From positions 53,182,843 to 53,246,842 of the forward strand of contig CM072810.1 in assembly GCA_037013495.1 (NCBI GenBank): a stretch of DNA of 64,000 bases, read 5' to 3'. The DNA comes from Hippophae tibetana (Eukaryota; Streptophyta; Magnoliopsida; Rosales; Elaeagnaceae). Position numbers and translations under genes: made by a program. Position 1 is the first letter of the stretch. Every line of letters begins with the position of its first letter. The notes below the pieces were generated by a model. It saw nothing but the letters and a program-made list of their open reading frames with translations, ran no database searches and was not told the origin of the DNA. This document shows positions 11,306 to 25,835 of the stretch, one piece after another.

Positions 11306-14300
11306 GGACGGTACTTACCTCGGTTGCATCATTCCGTCTCTTGTAAGCGAACTTTACCTCGAACTTGTGCTTTTATGAGACACAAACCTGAGATCATGTT
11401 TTGATACCAAACATACGAAAAATAGCTAATCCTTCCTTCCAAAAGCTTAAGCTTTCAATACGGGACGCTTGAACTGTCACCCTTAATCCTCGTTCAAAAC
11501 TCACACCAAGTCACGAGGATGTTACCCCCCATGCACGACACAAGTCATTCTAAATGAAACATGGAAACAACATAGAAAGGTTACCCACAACAACGAACGC
11601 AGGGATGGTACTTACCTCGGTTGCATCATTCCGTCTCTTGTAAGCGAACTTTACCTCGAACTTGTGCTTTTATGAGACACAAACCTGAGATCATGTTTTG
11701 ATACCAAACATAGGAAAAATAGCTAATCCTTCCTTCCAAAAGCTTAAGCTTTCGATACGGGACGCTTGAACTGTCACCCTTAATCCTCGTTCAAAACTCA
11801 CACCAAGTCACGAGGATGTTACCCCCCATGCACGACACAAGTCATTCTAAATGAAACATGGAAACAACATAGAAAGGTTACCCACAACAACGAACCCAGG
11901 GATGGTACTTACCTCGGTTGCATCATTCCGTCTCTTGTAAGCGAACTTCACCTCGAACTTGTGCTTTTATGGGACACAAACCTGAGATCATGTTTTGATA
12001 CCAAACATAGGAAAATAGCAAATCCTTCCTTCCTAAAGCGTAAGCTTTCAATACGGGACGCTTGAACTGCCACCCTTAATCCTCGTTCAAAGCTCACAAC
12101 AAGTCACGAGGATGTTACCCCCCCGTGCACGACACAAGTCATTCTAAATGACACTTGGAAACAACAAGGAAAGGTTACCCATAACAACGAACCCAGGGAT
12201 GGTACTTACCTCGGTTGCATCATTCCGTCTATTGTAAGCGAACTTCACCTCTAAGTTGTGCTTTTATGGGATACAAATCGGAGAACATGTTTTGATACCA
12301 AACATAGGAAAATAGCAAATCCTTCCTTCCAAAAGCTTAAGCTTTCAATACGGGACGCTTGAACTGTCACCCTTAATCCTCGTTCAAAACTCACACCAAA
12401 TCACGAGGATGTTACCCCCCATACACGACACAAGTCATTCTAAATGACACATGTAAACAACATAGAAAGGTTACCCACAACAACGAACCCAGGGATGGTA
12501 CTTACCTCGGTTGCATCATTCCGTCTCTTGTAAGCGAACTTCACCTCGAACTTGTGCTTTTATGGGACACAAACCTGAGATCATGTTTTGATAACAAATA
12601 TAGGAAAAATAGCTAATCCTTCCTTCCAAAAGCTTAAGCTTCCCATACGGGACGCTTGAACCTTCACCCTTAATCCTCGTTCAAAGATCACAACAAGTCA
12701 CGAGGTTGTTACCCCCCGTGCACGACACAAGTCATTCTAAATGACACTTGGAAACAACATAGAAACGTTACCCACAACAACGAACCCCGGGATGGTACTT
12801 ACCTCGGTTGCATCATTCCGTCTCTTGTAAGCGAACTTCACCTCGAACTTGTGCTTTTATGGGACACAAACCTGAGATCATGTTTTGATACCAAACATAG
12901 GAAAATAGCTAATCCTTCCTTCCTAAAGCTTAAGCTTTCAATACGGGACGCTTGAACTGCCACCCTTAATCCTCGTTCAAAGATCACAACAAGTCACGAG
13001 GATGTTACCCCCCGTGCACGACACAAGTCATTCTAAATGACACTTGGAAACAACAAAGAAAGGTTACCCACAACAACGAACCCAGGGATGGTACTTACCT
13101 CGGTTTCATCATTCCGTCTCTTGTAAGCGAACTTCACCTCTAAGTTGTGCTTTTATGGGATACAAATCGGAGATCATGTTTTGATACCAAACATAGGAAA
13201 ATAGCTAATCTTTCCTTCTTAAAGCTTAACCTTTCAATACGGGACGCTTGAACTGTCTCCCTTAATCCTCGTTCAAAGCTCACAACAAGTCACGAGGATG
13301 TTACCCCCCCCCCCCCCCGTGCACGACACAAGTCATTCTAAATGACACATGGAAACAACAAGGAAAGGTTACCCACAACAACGAACCCAGGGATGGTACT
13401 TACCTCGGTTGCATCATTCCGTGTCTTGTAAGCGAACTTCACCTCTAAGTTGTGCTTTTATGGATACAAATCGGAGATCATGTTTTGATACCAAACATAG
13501 GAAAATAGCAAATCCTTCCTTCCTAAAACTTAAGCTTTCAATACGGGACGCTTGAACTGTCACCCTTAATCCTCGTTCAAAGCTCACAACAAGTCACGTG
13601 GATGTTACCCCCCCGTGCACGACACAAGTCATTCTAAATGACAGTTGGAAACAACATAGAAAGGTTACCCACAACAACAAACCCAGGGATGGATACTTAC
13701 CTCGGTTGCATCATTCCGTCTCTTGTAAACGAACTTCACCTCGAACTTGTGCTTTTATGGGATACAAATTCGGAGATCATGTTTTGATAACAAATATAGG
13801 AAAAATAGCTAATCCTTCTTTCCTAAAGATTAAGCTTCCCATATGGGACGCTTGAACTGTCACCCTTAATCCTCGTTCAAAGATCACAACATGTCACGAG
13901 GCTGTTACCCCCCGTGCACGACACAAGTCATTCTAAATGACACTTGGAAACAACATAGAAAGGTTACCCACAACAACGAACCCCGGGATGGTACTTACCT
14001 CGGTTGCATCATTCCGTCTCTTGTAAGCGAACTTCACCTCGAACTTGTGCTTTTATGGGATACAAATCGGAGATCATATTTTGATACCAAACATAGGAAA
14101 ATAGTTAATCCTTCCTTCCTAAAGCTTAAGCTTTCCATGCGGGACGCTTGAACTGTCACCCTTAATCCTCGTTCAAAGATCACAACAAGTCACGAGGCTG
14201 TTACCCCCCGTGCACGACACAAGTCATTCTAAATGACACATGGAAACAACATAGAAAGGTTACCCACAACAACGAACCCAGGGATGGTACTTACCTCGGT

Positions 14301-17300
14301 TGCGTCATTCCGTCTCTTGTAAGCGAACTTCACCTCTAAGTTGTGCTTTTATGGGATACAAATCGGAGATCATGTTTTGATACCAAACATAGGAAAATAG
14401 CTAATCCTTCCTTCCTAAAGCTTAAGCATTTAATACGGGACGCTTGAGCTGTCACCCTTAATCCTCGTTCAAAGCTCACAACAAGTCACGAGGATGTTAC
14501 CCCCCCGTGCACGACACAAGTCATTCTAAATGACACTTGGAAACAACATAGAAAGGTTACCTGCAACAACGAACCCAGGGATGGTACTTACCTCGGTTGC
14601 ATGATTCTGTCTCTTGTAAGTGAACTTCACCTCGAACTTGTGCTTTTATGGGACACAAATCGGAGATCATGTTTTGATACCAAACATAGGAAAATAGCTA
14701 ATCCTTCCTTCCTAAAGCGTAAGCTTTCAATACGGGACGCTTGAACTGCCACCCTTAATCCTCGTTCAAACCTCACAACAAGTCACGAGGATGTTACCCC
14801 CCCGTGCACGACACAAGTCATTCTAAATGACACTTGGAAACAACAAAGAAAGGTTACCCACAACAACGAACCCAGGGATGGTACTTACCTCGGTTGCATC
14901 ATTCCGTCTCTTGTAAACGAACTTCACCTCGAACTTGTGCTTTTATGGGATACAAATTCGGAGATCATGTTTTGATAACAAATATAGGAAAAATAGCTAA
15001 TCCTTCTTTCCTAAAGCTTAAGCTTCCCATACGGGACGCTTGAACTGTCACCCTTAATCCTCGTTCAAAGATCACAACATGTCACGAGGCTGTTACCCCC
15101 GTGCACGACACAAGTCATTCTAAATGACACTTGGAAACAACATAGGAAGGTTACCCACAACAACGAACCCCGGGATGGTACTTACCTCGGTTTCATCATT
15201 CCGTCTCTTGTAAGCGAACTTCACCTCGAACTTGTGCTTTTATGGGATACAAATCGGAGATCATATTTTGATACCAAACATAGGAAAATAGTTAATCCTT
15301 CCTTCCTAAAGCTTAAGCTTTCCATGCGGGACGCTTGAACTGTCACCCTTAATCCTCGTTCAAAGATCACAACAAGTCACGAGGCTGTTACCCCCCGTGC
15401 ACGACACAAGTCATTTTAAATGACACTTGGAAACAACATAGAAAGGTTACCCACAACAACAAACCCCAGGGATGGTACTTACCTCGGTTGCATCATTCCG
15501 TCTCTTGTAAGCGAACTTCCCCTCTAACTTGTGCTTTTATGGGATACAAATTGGAGATCATATTTTGATACCAAACATAGGAAAATAGTTAATCCTTCCT
15601 TCCTAAATCTTAAGCTTTCCATGCGGGACGCTTGAACTGTCACCTTTAATCCTCGTTCAAAGATCACACCAAGTCACGAGGATGTTACCCGCCATGCACG
15701 ACACAAGTCATTCTAAATGACACATGGAAACAACATAGAAAGGTTACCCACAACAACGAACCCAGGGATGGTACTTACCTCGGTTGCATAATTCTGTCTC
15801 TTGTAAGCGAACTTCACCTCTAAGTTGTGCTTTTATAGGATACAAATCGGAGATCATGTTTTGATACGAAACATAGGAAAAGGGCTAATCCTTCCTTCCT
15901 AAAGCTTAAGCTTTCAATACGGGATGCTTGAACTGTCACCCTTAATCCTCGTTCAAACCTCACAACAAGTCACGACGATGTTACCCCCCCGAGCACGACA
16001 CAAGTCATTCTAAATGACACTTGGAAACAACAAGGAAAGGTTACCCACAACAACGAACCCAGGGATGGTACTTACCTCGGTTGCATCATTCCGTCTCTTG
16101 TAAGCGAACTTCACCTCTAAGTAGTGCTTTTATGGGATACAAATCGGAGATCATGTTTTGATACCAAACATAGGAAAATAGCTAAACCTTCCTTCCTAAA
16201 GCTTAAGCATTTAATACGGGACGCTTGAGCTGTCACCCTTAATCCTCGTTCAAAGCTCACAACAAGTCACGAGGATGTTACCCCCCCGTGCACGACACAA
16301 GTCATTCTAAATGACACTTGGAAACAACAAAGAAAGGTTACCCACAACAACGAACCCAGGGATGGTACTTTCCTCGGTTGCATCATTCCGTCTCTTGTAA
16401 GCGAACTTTACCTCGAACTTGTGCTTTTATGAGACACAAACCTGAGATCATGTTTTGATACCAAACATAGGAAAAATAGCTAATCCTTCCTTCCAAAAGC
16501 TTAAGCTTTCAATACGGGACGCTTGAACTGTCACCCTTAATCCTCGTTCAAAGCTCACAACAAGTCACGAGGATGTTACCCCCCCGTGCACGACACAAGT
16601 CATTCTAAATGACACTTGGAAACAACATAGAAAGGTTACCCGCAACAACGAACCCAGGGATGGTACTTACCTCGGTTGAATGATTCTGTCTCTTGTAAGT
16701 GAACTTCACCTCGAACTTGTGCTTTTATGGGACACAAATAGGAGATCATGTTTTGATACCAAACATAGGAAAATAGCTAATCCTTCCTTCCTAAAGCGTA
16801 AGCTTTCAATACGGGACGCTTGAACTTCCACCCTTAATCCTCGTTCAAAGCTCACAACAAGTCACGAGGATGTTACCCCCCCGTGCACGACACAAGTCAT
16901 TCTAAATGACACTTGGAAACAACAAAGAAAGGTTACCCACAACAACGAACCCAGGGATGGTACTTACCTCGGTTGCATCATTCCGTCTCTTGTAAGCGAA
17001 CTTCACCTCGAACTTGTGCTTTTATGGGATACAAATTCGGAGATCATGTTTTGATAAAAAATATAGGAAAGATAGCTAATCCTTACTTCCTAAAGCTTAA
17101 GCTTCCCATACGGGACACTTGAACTGTCACCCTTAATCCTCGTTCAAAGATCACAACAAGTCACGAGGCTGTTACCCCCCGTGCATGACACAAGTCATTC
17201 TAAATGACAATTGGAAACAACATAGGAAGGTTACCCACAACAACGAACCCAGGGATGGTACTTACCTCGGTTGCATCATTCCGTCTCTTGTAAGCGAACT

Positions 17301-20300
17301 TCACGTCTAACTTGTTCTTTTATGGGACACAAATCGGAGATCATATTTTGATACCAAACATAGGAAAATAGTTAATCCTTCCTTCCTAAAGCTTAAGCTT
17401 TCCAAGCGGGACGCTTGAACTGTCACCCTTAATCCTCGTTCAAATATCACACCAAGTCACGAAGATGTTACCCGCCATGCACGACACAAGTCATTCTAAA
17501 TAACACATGGAAACAACATAGAAAGGTTACCCACAACAACGAACCCAGGGATGGTACTTACCTCAGTTGCATCATTCCGTCTCTTGTAAGCGAACTTCAC
17601 CTCGAACTTGTGTTTTTATGGGACACAAACCTGAGATCATGTTTTGATACCAAACATAGGAAAATAGCTAATCCTTCCTTCCTAAAGCGTAAGCTTTCAA
17701 TACGGGACGCTTGAACTGCCACCCTTAATCCTCGTTCAAAGTTCACAACAAGTCACGAGGATGTTACCCCCCCGTGCACGACACAAGTCATTCTAAATGA
17801 CACTTGGAAACAACAAAGAAAGGTTACCCACAACAACGAACCCAGGGATGGTACTTACCTCGGTTGCATCATTCCGTCTCTTGTAAGCGAACTTCACCTC
17901 GAACTTGTGCTTTTATGGGATACAAATTCGGAGATCATGTTTTGATAAAAAAATATAGGAAAGATAGCTAATCCTTACTTCCTAAAGCTTAAGCTTCCCA
18001 TACGGGACACTTGATCTGTCACCCTTAATCCTCGTTCAAAGATCACACCAAGTCACGAGGCTGTTACCCCCCGTGCACGACACAAGTCATTCTAAATAAC
18101 AATTGGAAACAACATAGAAAGGTTACCCACAACAACGAACCCAGGGATGGTACTTACCTCGGTTGCATCATTCCGTCTCTTGTAAGCGAACTTCACGTCT
18201 AACTTGTTCTTTTATGGGACACAAATCGGAGATCATATTTTGATACCAAACATAGGAAAATAGTTAATCCTTCCTTCCAAAAGCTTAAGCTTTCCATGCG
18301 GGACGCTTGAACTGTCACCCTTAATCCTCGTTCAAATATCACACCAATTCACGAGGATGTTACCCGCTATGCACGACACAAGTCATTCTAAATAACACAT
18401 GGAAACAACATAGAAAGGTTACCCACAACAACGAACCCAGGGATGGTACTTACCTCAGTTGCATCATTCCATCTCTTGTAAGCGAACTTCACCTCGAACT
18501 TGTGCTTTTATGCGACACAAACCTGAGATCATGTTTTGATACCAAACATAGGAAAATAGCTAATCCTTCCTTCCTAAAGCGTAAGCTTTCAATACGGGAC
18601 GCTTGAACTGCCACCCTTAATCCTCGTTCAAAGCTCACAACAAGTCACGAGGATGTTACCCCCCTTGCACGACACAAGTCATTCTAAATGACACTTGGAA
18701 ACAACATAGAAAGGTTACCCATAACAACGAACCCAGGGATGGTACTTACCTCGGTATCATCATTCCGTCTCTTGTAAGCGAACTTCACCTCTAAGTTGTG
18801 CTTTTATGGGATACAAATCGGAGATCATATTTTGATACCAAACATAGGAAAATAGCTAATCCTTCCTTCCTAAAGCTTAAGCTTTCAATACGGGACGCTT
18901 GAACTGTCACCCTTAAACCACGTTCAAAGCTCACAAAAAGTCACGAGGATGTTACCCCCCCCGTGCACGACACAAGTCATTCTAAATGACACTTGGAAAC
19001 AACAAGGAAAGGTTACCCACAACAACGAACCCAGGGATGGTACTTACCTCGGTTGCATCATTCCGTCTCTTGTAAGCGAACTTCACCTCTAAGTTGTGCT
19101 TTTATGGGATACAAATCGGAGATCATGTTTTGATACCAAACATAGGAAAATAGCTAATCCTTCCTTCCTAAAGCGTAAGCTTTCAATACGGGACGCTTGA
19201 ACTGCCACCCTTAATCCTCGTTCAAAGTTCACAACAAGTCACGAGGATGTTACCCCCCCGTGCACGACACAAGTCATTCTAAATGACACTTGGAAACAAC
19301 AAAGAAAGGTTACCCACAACAACGAACCCAGGGATGGTACTTACCTCGGTTGCATCATTCCGTCTCTTGTAAGCGAACTTCACCTCGAACTTGTGCTTTT
19401 ATGGGATACAAATTCGGAGATCATGTTTTGATAAAAAATATAGGAAAGATAGCTAATCCTTACTTCCTAAAGCTTAAGCTTCCCATACGGGGCACTTGAT
19501 CTGTCACCCTTAATCCTCGTTCAAATATCACACCAAGTCACGAGGCTGTTACCCCCCGTGCACGACACAAGTCATTCTAAATAACACATGGAAACAACAT
19601 AGAAAGGTTACCCACAACAACGAACCCAGGGATGGTACTTACCTCAGTTGCATCATTCCATCTCTTGTAAGCGAACTTCACCTCGAACTTGTGCTTTTAT
19701 GCGACACAAACCTGAGATCATGTTTTGATACCAAACATAGGAAAATAGCTAATCCTTCCTTCCTAAAGCGTAAGCTTTCAATACGGGACGCTTGAACTGC
19801 CACCCTTAATCCTCGTTCAAAGCTCACAACAAGTCACGAGGTTGTTACCCCCCTTGCACGACACAAGTCATTCTAAATGACACTTGGAAACAACATAGAA
19901 AGGTTACCCATAACAACGAACCCAGGGATGGTACTTACCTCGGTATCATCATTCCGTCTCTTGTAAGCGAACTTCACCTCTAAGTTGTGCTTTTATGGGA
20001 TACAAATCGGAGATCATATTTTGATACCAAACATAGGAAAATAGCTAATCCTTCCTTCCTAAAGCTTAAGCTTTCAATACGGGACGCTTGAACTATCACC
20101 CTTAAACCTCGTTCAAAGCACACAAAAAGTCACGAGGATGTTACCCCCCCGTGCACGACACAAGTCATTCTAAATGACACATGGAAACAACATAGAAAGG
20201 TTACCCACAACAACGAACCCAGGGATGGTACTTACCTCGGTTGCATCATTCCGTCTCTTGTAAGCGAACTTCACCTTGAACTTGTGCTTTTATGGGACAC

Positions 20301-20994
20301 AAACCTGAGATCATGTTTTGATACCAAACATAGGAAAATAGCTAATCCTTCCTTCCTAAAGCGTAAGCTTTCAATACGGGACGCTTGAACTGCCACCCTT
20401 AATCCTCGTTCAAAGCTCACAACAAGTCACGAGGCTGTTACCCCCCGTGCACGACACAAGTCATTCTAAATGACACTTGGAAACAACATAGAAAGGTTAC
20501 CCAAAACAACGAACCCAGGGATGGTACTTACCTCGGTATCATCATTCCGTCTCTTGTAAGCGAACTTCACCTCTAAGTTGTGCTTTTATGGGATACAAAT
20601 CGGAGATCATGTTTTGATACCAAACATAGGAAAATAGCTAATCCTTCCTTCCTAAAGCTTAAGCTTTCAATACGGGACCCTTGAACTGTCACCCTTAATC
20701 CTCGTTCAAAGCTCACAAAAAGTCACGAGGATGTTACCCCCCCGTGCACGACACAAGTCATTCTAAATGACACTTGGAAACAACAAGGAAAGGTTACCCA
20801 CAACAACGAACCCAGGGATGGTACTTACCTCGGTTGCATCATTCCGTCTCTTGTAAGCGAACTTCACCTCTAAGTTGTGCTTTTATGATATACAAATCGG
20901 AGATCATGTTTTGATACCAAACATAGGAAAATAGCTAATCCTTCCTTCCTAAAGCTTAAGCTTTAAATACGGGACGCTTGAGCTGTCACCCTTA
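11306..20994 (+). repeat. Mosaic of more divergent monomers with short 3-, 4- and 8-mer echoes
   Basis: Neighbouring monomers differ more here than elsewhere, and no single higher-order period covers the region. Local echoes are visible. TTGTAAACG recurs at 13,723 and 14,911 and CATGTCACGAGGC at 13,890 and 15,078 (1,188 bp, 4 monomers). The TTGGAAACAACAAAG form followed by GGGATACAAATTCGG occurs at 16,913, at about 17,805 and at 19,290 (spacings of 3 and 5 monomers). CCTCAGTTGC with CATTCCATCTC occurs at 18,453 and 19,642 (1,189 bp). Monomers reading GGCTGTTACC, CCATGCGGG, TACCCGCC and AAGCATTTAATACGG appear here. This may be an older or less homogenised part of the array. No gene or inserted element is seen. 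Confidence 0.8.
13304..13318 (+). repeat. Expanded poly-C run, 15 bases
   Basis: The C-run between GATGTTA and GTGCACGAC is usually 5-7 bases long. Here it is 15. Homopolymer slippage is the simple explanation. The surrounding monomer also has other private changes (TTTCCTTCTTAAAGC, AACCTTTC, CTGTCTCCC). Confidence 0.9.
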
Positions 20995-23900
20995 ATCCTC
21001 GTTCAAAGCTCACAACAAGTCAAGAGGATGTTACCCCCCCGTGCACGACACAAGTCATTCTAAATGACACTTGGAAACAACATAGAAAGGTTACCTACAA
21101 CAACGAACCCAGGGATGGTACTTACCTCGGTTGCATCATTCCGTCTCTTGTAAGTGAACTTCACCTCGAACTTGTGGTTTTATGGGACACAAATCGGAGA
21201 TCATGTTTTGATACCAAACATAGGAAAATAGCTAATCCTTCCTTCCTAAAGCGTAAGCTTTCAATACGGGACACTTGAACTGCCACCCTTAATCCTCGTT
21301 CAAAGCTCACAAAAAGTCACGAGGATGTTACCCCCCCGTGCACGACACAAGTCATTCTAAATGACACTTAGAAACAACATAGAAAGGTTACCCACAACAA
21401 CGAACCCAGGGATGGTACTTACCTCGGTTGCATCATTCCGTCTCTTGTAAGCTAACTTCACGTCTAACTTGTGCTTTTATGTGATACAAATCGGAGATCA
21501 TGTTTGGATACCAAACATAGGAAAATAGCTAATCCTTCCTTCCTAAAGATTAAGCTTTCAATACAGGACGCTTGAACTGTCACCCTTAATCCTCGTTCAA
21601 AGCTCACAACAAGTCACGAGGATGTTACCCCCCCGTGCACGACACAAGTCATTCTAAATGACACTTGGAAACAACATAGAAAGGTTACCCGCAACAACGA
21701 ACCCAGGGATGGTACTTACCTCGGTTGCATGATTCTGTCTCTTGTAAGTGAACTTCACCTCGAACTTGTGCTTTTATGGGACACAAATAGGAGATCATGT
21801 TTTGATACCAAACATAGGAAAATAGCTAATCCTTCCTTCCTAAAGCGTAAGCTTTCAATACGGGACGCTTGAACTGCCACCCTTAATCCTCGTTCAAAGC
21901 TCACAACAAGTCACGAGGATGTTACCCCCCCGTGCACGACACAAGTCATTCTAAATGACACTTGGAAACAACAAAGAAAGGTTACCCACAACAACGAACC
22001 CAGGGATGGTACTTACCTCGGTTGCATCATTCCGTCTCCTGTAAGCGAACTTCACCTCGAACTTGTGCTTTTATGGGATACAAATTCGGAGATCATGTTT
22101 TGATAAAAAATATAGGAAAGATAGCTAATCCTTACTTCCTAAAGCTTAAGCTTCCCATACGGGACACTTGAACTGTCACCCTTAATCCTCGTTCAAAGAT
22201 CACAACAAGTCACGAGGCTGTTACCCCCCGTGCATGACACAAGTCATTCTAAATGACAATTGGAAACAACATAGAAAGGTTACCCACAACAACAAACCCC
22301 GGGATGGTACTTACCTCGGTTGCATCATTGCGTCTCTTGTAAGCGAACTTCACCTCTAACTTGTGCTTTTATGGGATACAAATCGGAGATCATGTTTTGA
22401 TACCAAACATAGGAAAATAGCTAATCCTTCCTTCCTAAAGCTTAAGCTTTCAATACAGGACGCTTGAACTGTCACCCTTAATCCTCGTTCAAAGCTCACA
22501 ACAAGTCACGAGGATGTTACCCCCCCGTGCACGACACAAGTCATTCTAAATGACACTTGGAAACAACAAGGAAAGGTTACCCACAACAACGAACCCAGGG
22601 ATGGTACTTACCTCGGTTGCATCATTCCGTCTCTTGTAAGCGAACTTCACCTCGAACTTGTGCTTTTATGGGACACAAATCGGAGATCATGTTTTGATAC
22701 CAAACATAGGAAAATAGCTAATCCTTCCTTCCTAAAGCGTAAGCTTTCAATACGGGACGCTTGAACTGCCACCCTTAATCCTCGTTCAAAGCTCACAACA
22801 AGTCACGAGGATGTTACCCCCCCGTGCACGACACAAGTCATTCTAAATGACACTTGGAAACAACAAAGAAAGGTTACCCACAACAACGAACCCAGGGATG
22901 GTACTTACCTCGGTTGCATCATTCCGTCTCTTGTAAGCGAACTTCACCACGAACTTGTGCTTTTATGGGATACAAATTCGGAGATCATGTTTTGATAACA
23001 AATATAGGAAAAATAGCTAATCCTTACTTCCTAAAGCTTAAGCTTCCCATACGGGACACTTGAACTGTCACCCTTAATCCTCGTTCAAAGCTCACAACAA
23101 GTCAAGAGGATGTTACCCCCCCGTGCACGACACAAGTCATTCTAAATGACACTTGGAAACAACATAGAAAGGTTACCTACAACAACGAACCCAGGGATGG
23201 TACTTACCTCGGTTGCATCATTCCGTCTCTTGTAAGTGAACTTCACCTCGAACTTGTGGTTTTATGGGACACAAATCGGAGATCATGTTTTGATACCAAA
23301 CATAGGAAAATAGCTAATCCTTCCTTCCTAAAGCGTAAGCTTTCAATACGGGACACTTGAACTGCCACCCTTAATCCTCGTTCAAAGCTCACAAAAAGTC
23401 ACGAGGATGTTACCCCCCCGTGCACGACACAAGTCATTCTAAATGACACTTAGAAACAACATAGAAAGGTTACCCACAACAACGAACCCAGGGATGGTAC
23501 TTACCTCGGTTGCATCATTCCGTCTCTTGTAAGCTAACTTCACGTCTAACTTGTGCTTTTATGTGATACAAATCGGAGATCATGTTTGGATACCAAACAT
23601 AGGAAAATAGCTAATCCTTCCTTCCTAAAGATTAAGCTTTCAATACAGGACGCTTGAACTGTCACCCTTAATCCTCGTTCAAAGCTCACAACAAGTCACG
23701 AGGATGTTACCCCCCCGTGCACGACACAAGTCATTCTAAATGACACTTGGAAACAACATAGAAAGGTTACCCGCAACAACGAACCCAGGGATGGTACTTA
23801 CCTCGGTTGCATGATTCTGTCTCTTGTAAGTGAACTTCACCTCGAACTTGTGCTTTTATGGGACACAAATAGGAGATCATGTTTTGATACCAAACATAGG

Positions 23901-25835
23901 AAAATAGCTAATCCTTCCTTCCTAAAGCGTAAGCTTTCAATACGGGACGCTTGAACTGCCACCCTTAATCCTCGTTCAAAGCTCACAACAAGTCACGAGG
24001 ATGTTACCCCCCCGTGCACGACACAAGTCATTCTAAATGACACTTGGAAACAACAAAGAAAGGTTACCCACAACAACGAACCCAGGGATGGTACTTACCT
24101 CGGTTGCATCATTCCGTCTCCTGTAAGCGAACTTCACCTCGAACTTGTGCTTTTATGGGATACAAATTCGGAGATCATGTTTTGATAAAAAATATAGGAA
24201 AGATAGCTAATCCTTACTTCCTAAAGCTTAAGCTTCCCATACGGGACACTTGAACTGTCACCCTTAATCCTCGTTCAAAGATCACAACAAGTCACGAGGC
24301 TGTTACCCCCCGTGCATGACACAAGTCATTCTAAATGACAATTGGAAACAACATAGAAAGGTTACCCACAACAACAAACCCCGGGATGGTACTTACCTCG
24401 GTTGCATCATTGCGTCTCTTGTAAGCGAACTTCACCTCTAACTTGTGCTTTTATGGGATACAAATCGGAGATCATGTTTTGATACCAAACATAGGAAAAT
24501 AGCTAATCCTTCCTTCCTAAAGCTTAAGCTTTCAATACAGGACGCTTGAACTGTCACCCTTAATCCTCGTTCAAAGCTCACAACAAGTCACGAGGATGTT
24601 ACCCCCCCGTGCACGACACAAGTCATTCTAAATGACACTTGGAAACAACAAGGAAAGGTTACCCACAACAACGAACCCAGGGATGGTACTTACCTCGGTT
24701 GCATCATTCCGTCTCTTGTAAGCGAACTTCACCTCGAACTTGTGCTTTTATGGGACACAAATCGGAGATCATGTTTTGATACCAAACATAGGAAAATAGC
24801 TAATCCTTCCTTCCTAAAGCGTAAGCTTTCAATACGGGACGCTTGAACTGCCACCCTTAATCCTCGTTCAAAGCTCACAACAAGTCACGAGGATGTTACC
24901 CCCCCGTGCACGACACAAGTCATTCTAAATGACACTTGGAAACAACAAAGAAAGGTTACCCACAACAACGAACCCAGGGATGGTACTTACCTCGGTTGCA
25001 TCATTCCGTCTCTTGTAAGCGAACTTCACCACGAACTTGTGCTTTTATGGGATACAAATTCGGAGATCATGTTTTGATAACAAATATAGGAAAAATAGCT
25101 AATCCTTACTTCCTAAAGCTTAAGCTTCCCATACGGGACACTTGAACTGTCACCCTTAATCCTCGTTCAAAGCTCACAACAAGTCAAGAGGATGTTACCC
25201 CCCCGTGCACGACACAAGTCATTCTAAATGACACTTGGAAACAACATAGAAAGGTTACCTACAACAACGAACCCAGGGATGGTACTTACCTCGGTTGCAT
25301 CATTCCGTCTCTTGTAAGTGAACTTCACCTCGAACTTGTGGTTTTATGGGACACAAATCGGAGATCATGTTTTGATACCAAACATAGGAAAATAGCTAAT
25401 CCTTCCTTCCTAAAGCGTAAGCTTTCAATACGGGACACTTGAACTGCCACCCTTAATCCTCGTTCAAAGCTCACAAAAAGTCACGAGGATGTTACCCCCC
25501 CGTGCACGACACAAGTCATTCTAAATGACACTTAGAAACAACATAGAAAGGTTACCCACAACAACGAACCCAGGGATGGTACTTACCTCGGTTGCATCAT
25601 TCCGTCTCTTGTAAGCTAACTTCACGTCTAACTTGTGCTTTTATGTGATACAAATCGGAGATCATGTTTGGATACCAAACATAGGAAAATAGCTAATCCT
25701 TCCTTCCTAAAGATTAAGCTTTCAATACAGGACGCTTGAACTGTCACCCTTAATCCTCGTTCAAAGCTCACAACAAGTCACGAGGATGTTACCCCCCCGT
25801 GCACGACACAAGTCATTCTAAATGACACTTGGAAA
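20995..25835 (+). repeat. 7-monomer higher-order repeat, 2,082 bp, ~2.3 copies
   Basis: Copies begin near 20,995, 23,077 and 25,159, and the third stops near 25,835. The tag GTCAAGAGGATG has its CAAGAGG at 21,021, 23,103 and 25,185, exactly 2,082 bp apart each time. Other tags repeat at the same offset: CGTCTCCTGTAAGC (near 22,035 and 24,117), GTAAGCTAACTTCACG with ATGTTTGGATACC, CCCGCAACAACG with TGATTCTGTC, and GATAAAAAATATAGG. I saw no difference between copies 1 and 2 at the lines I compared. The left edge is where AAATACGGGACGCTTGAGC in front of copy 1 is replaced by CCCATACGGGACACTTG in front of copy 2. Such identity implies very recent amplification, or an assembly artefact. Confidence 0.9.
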
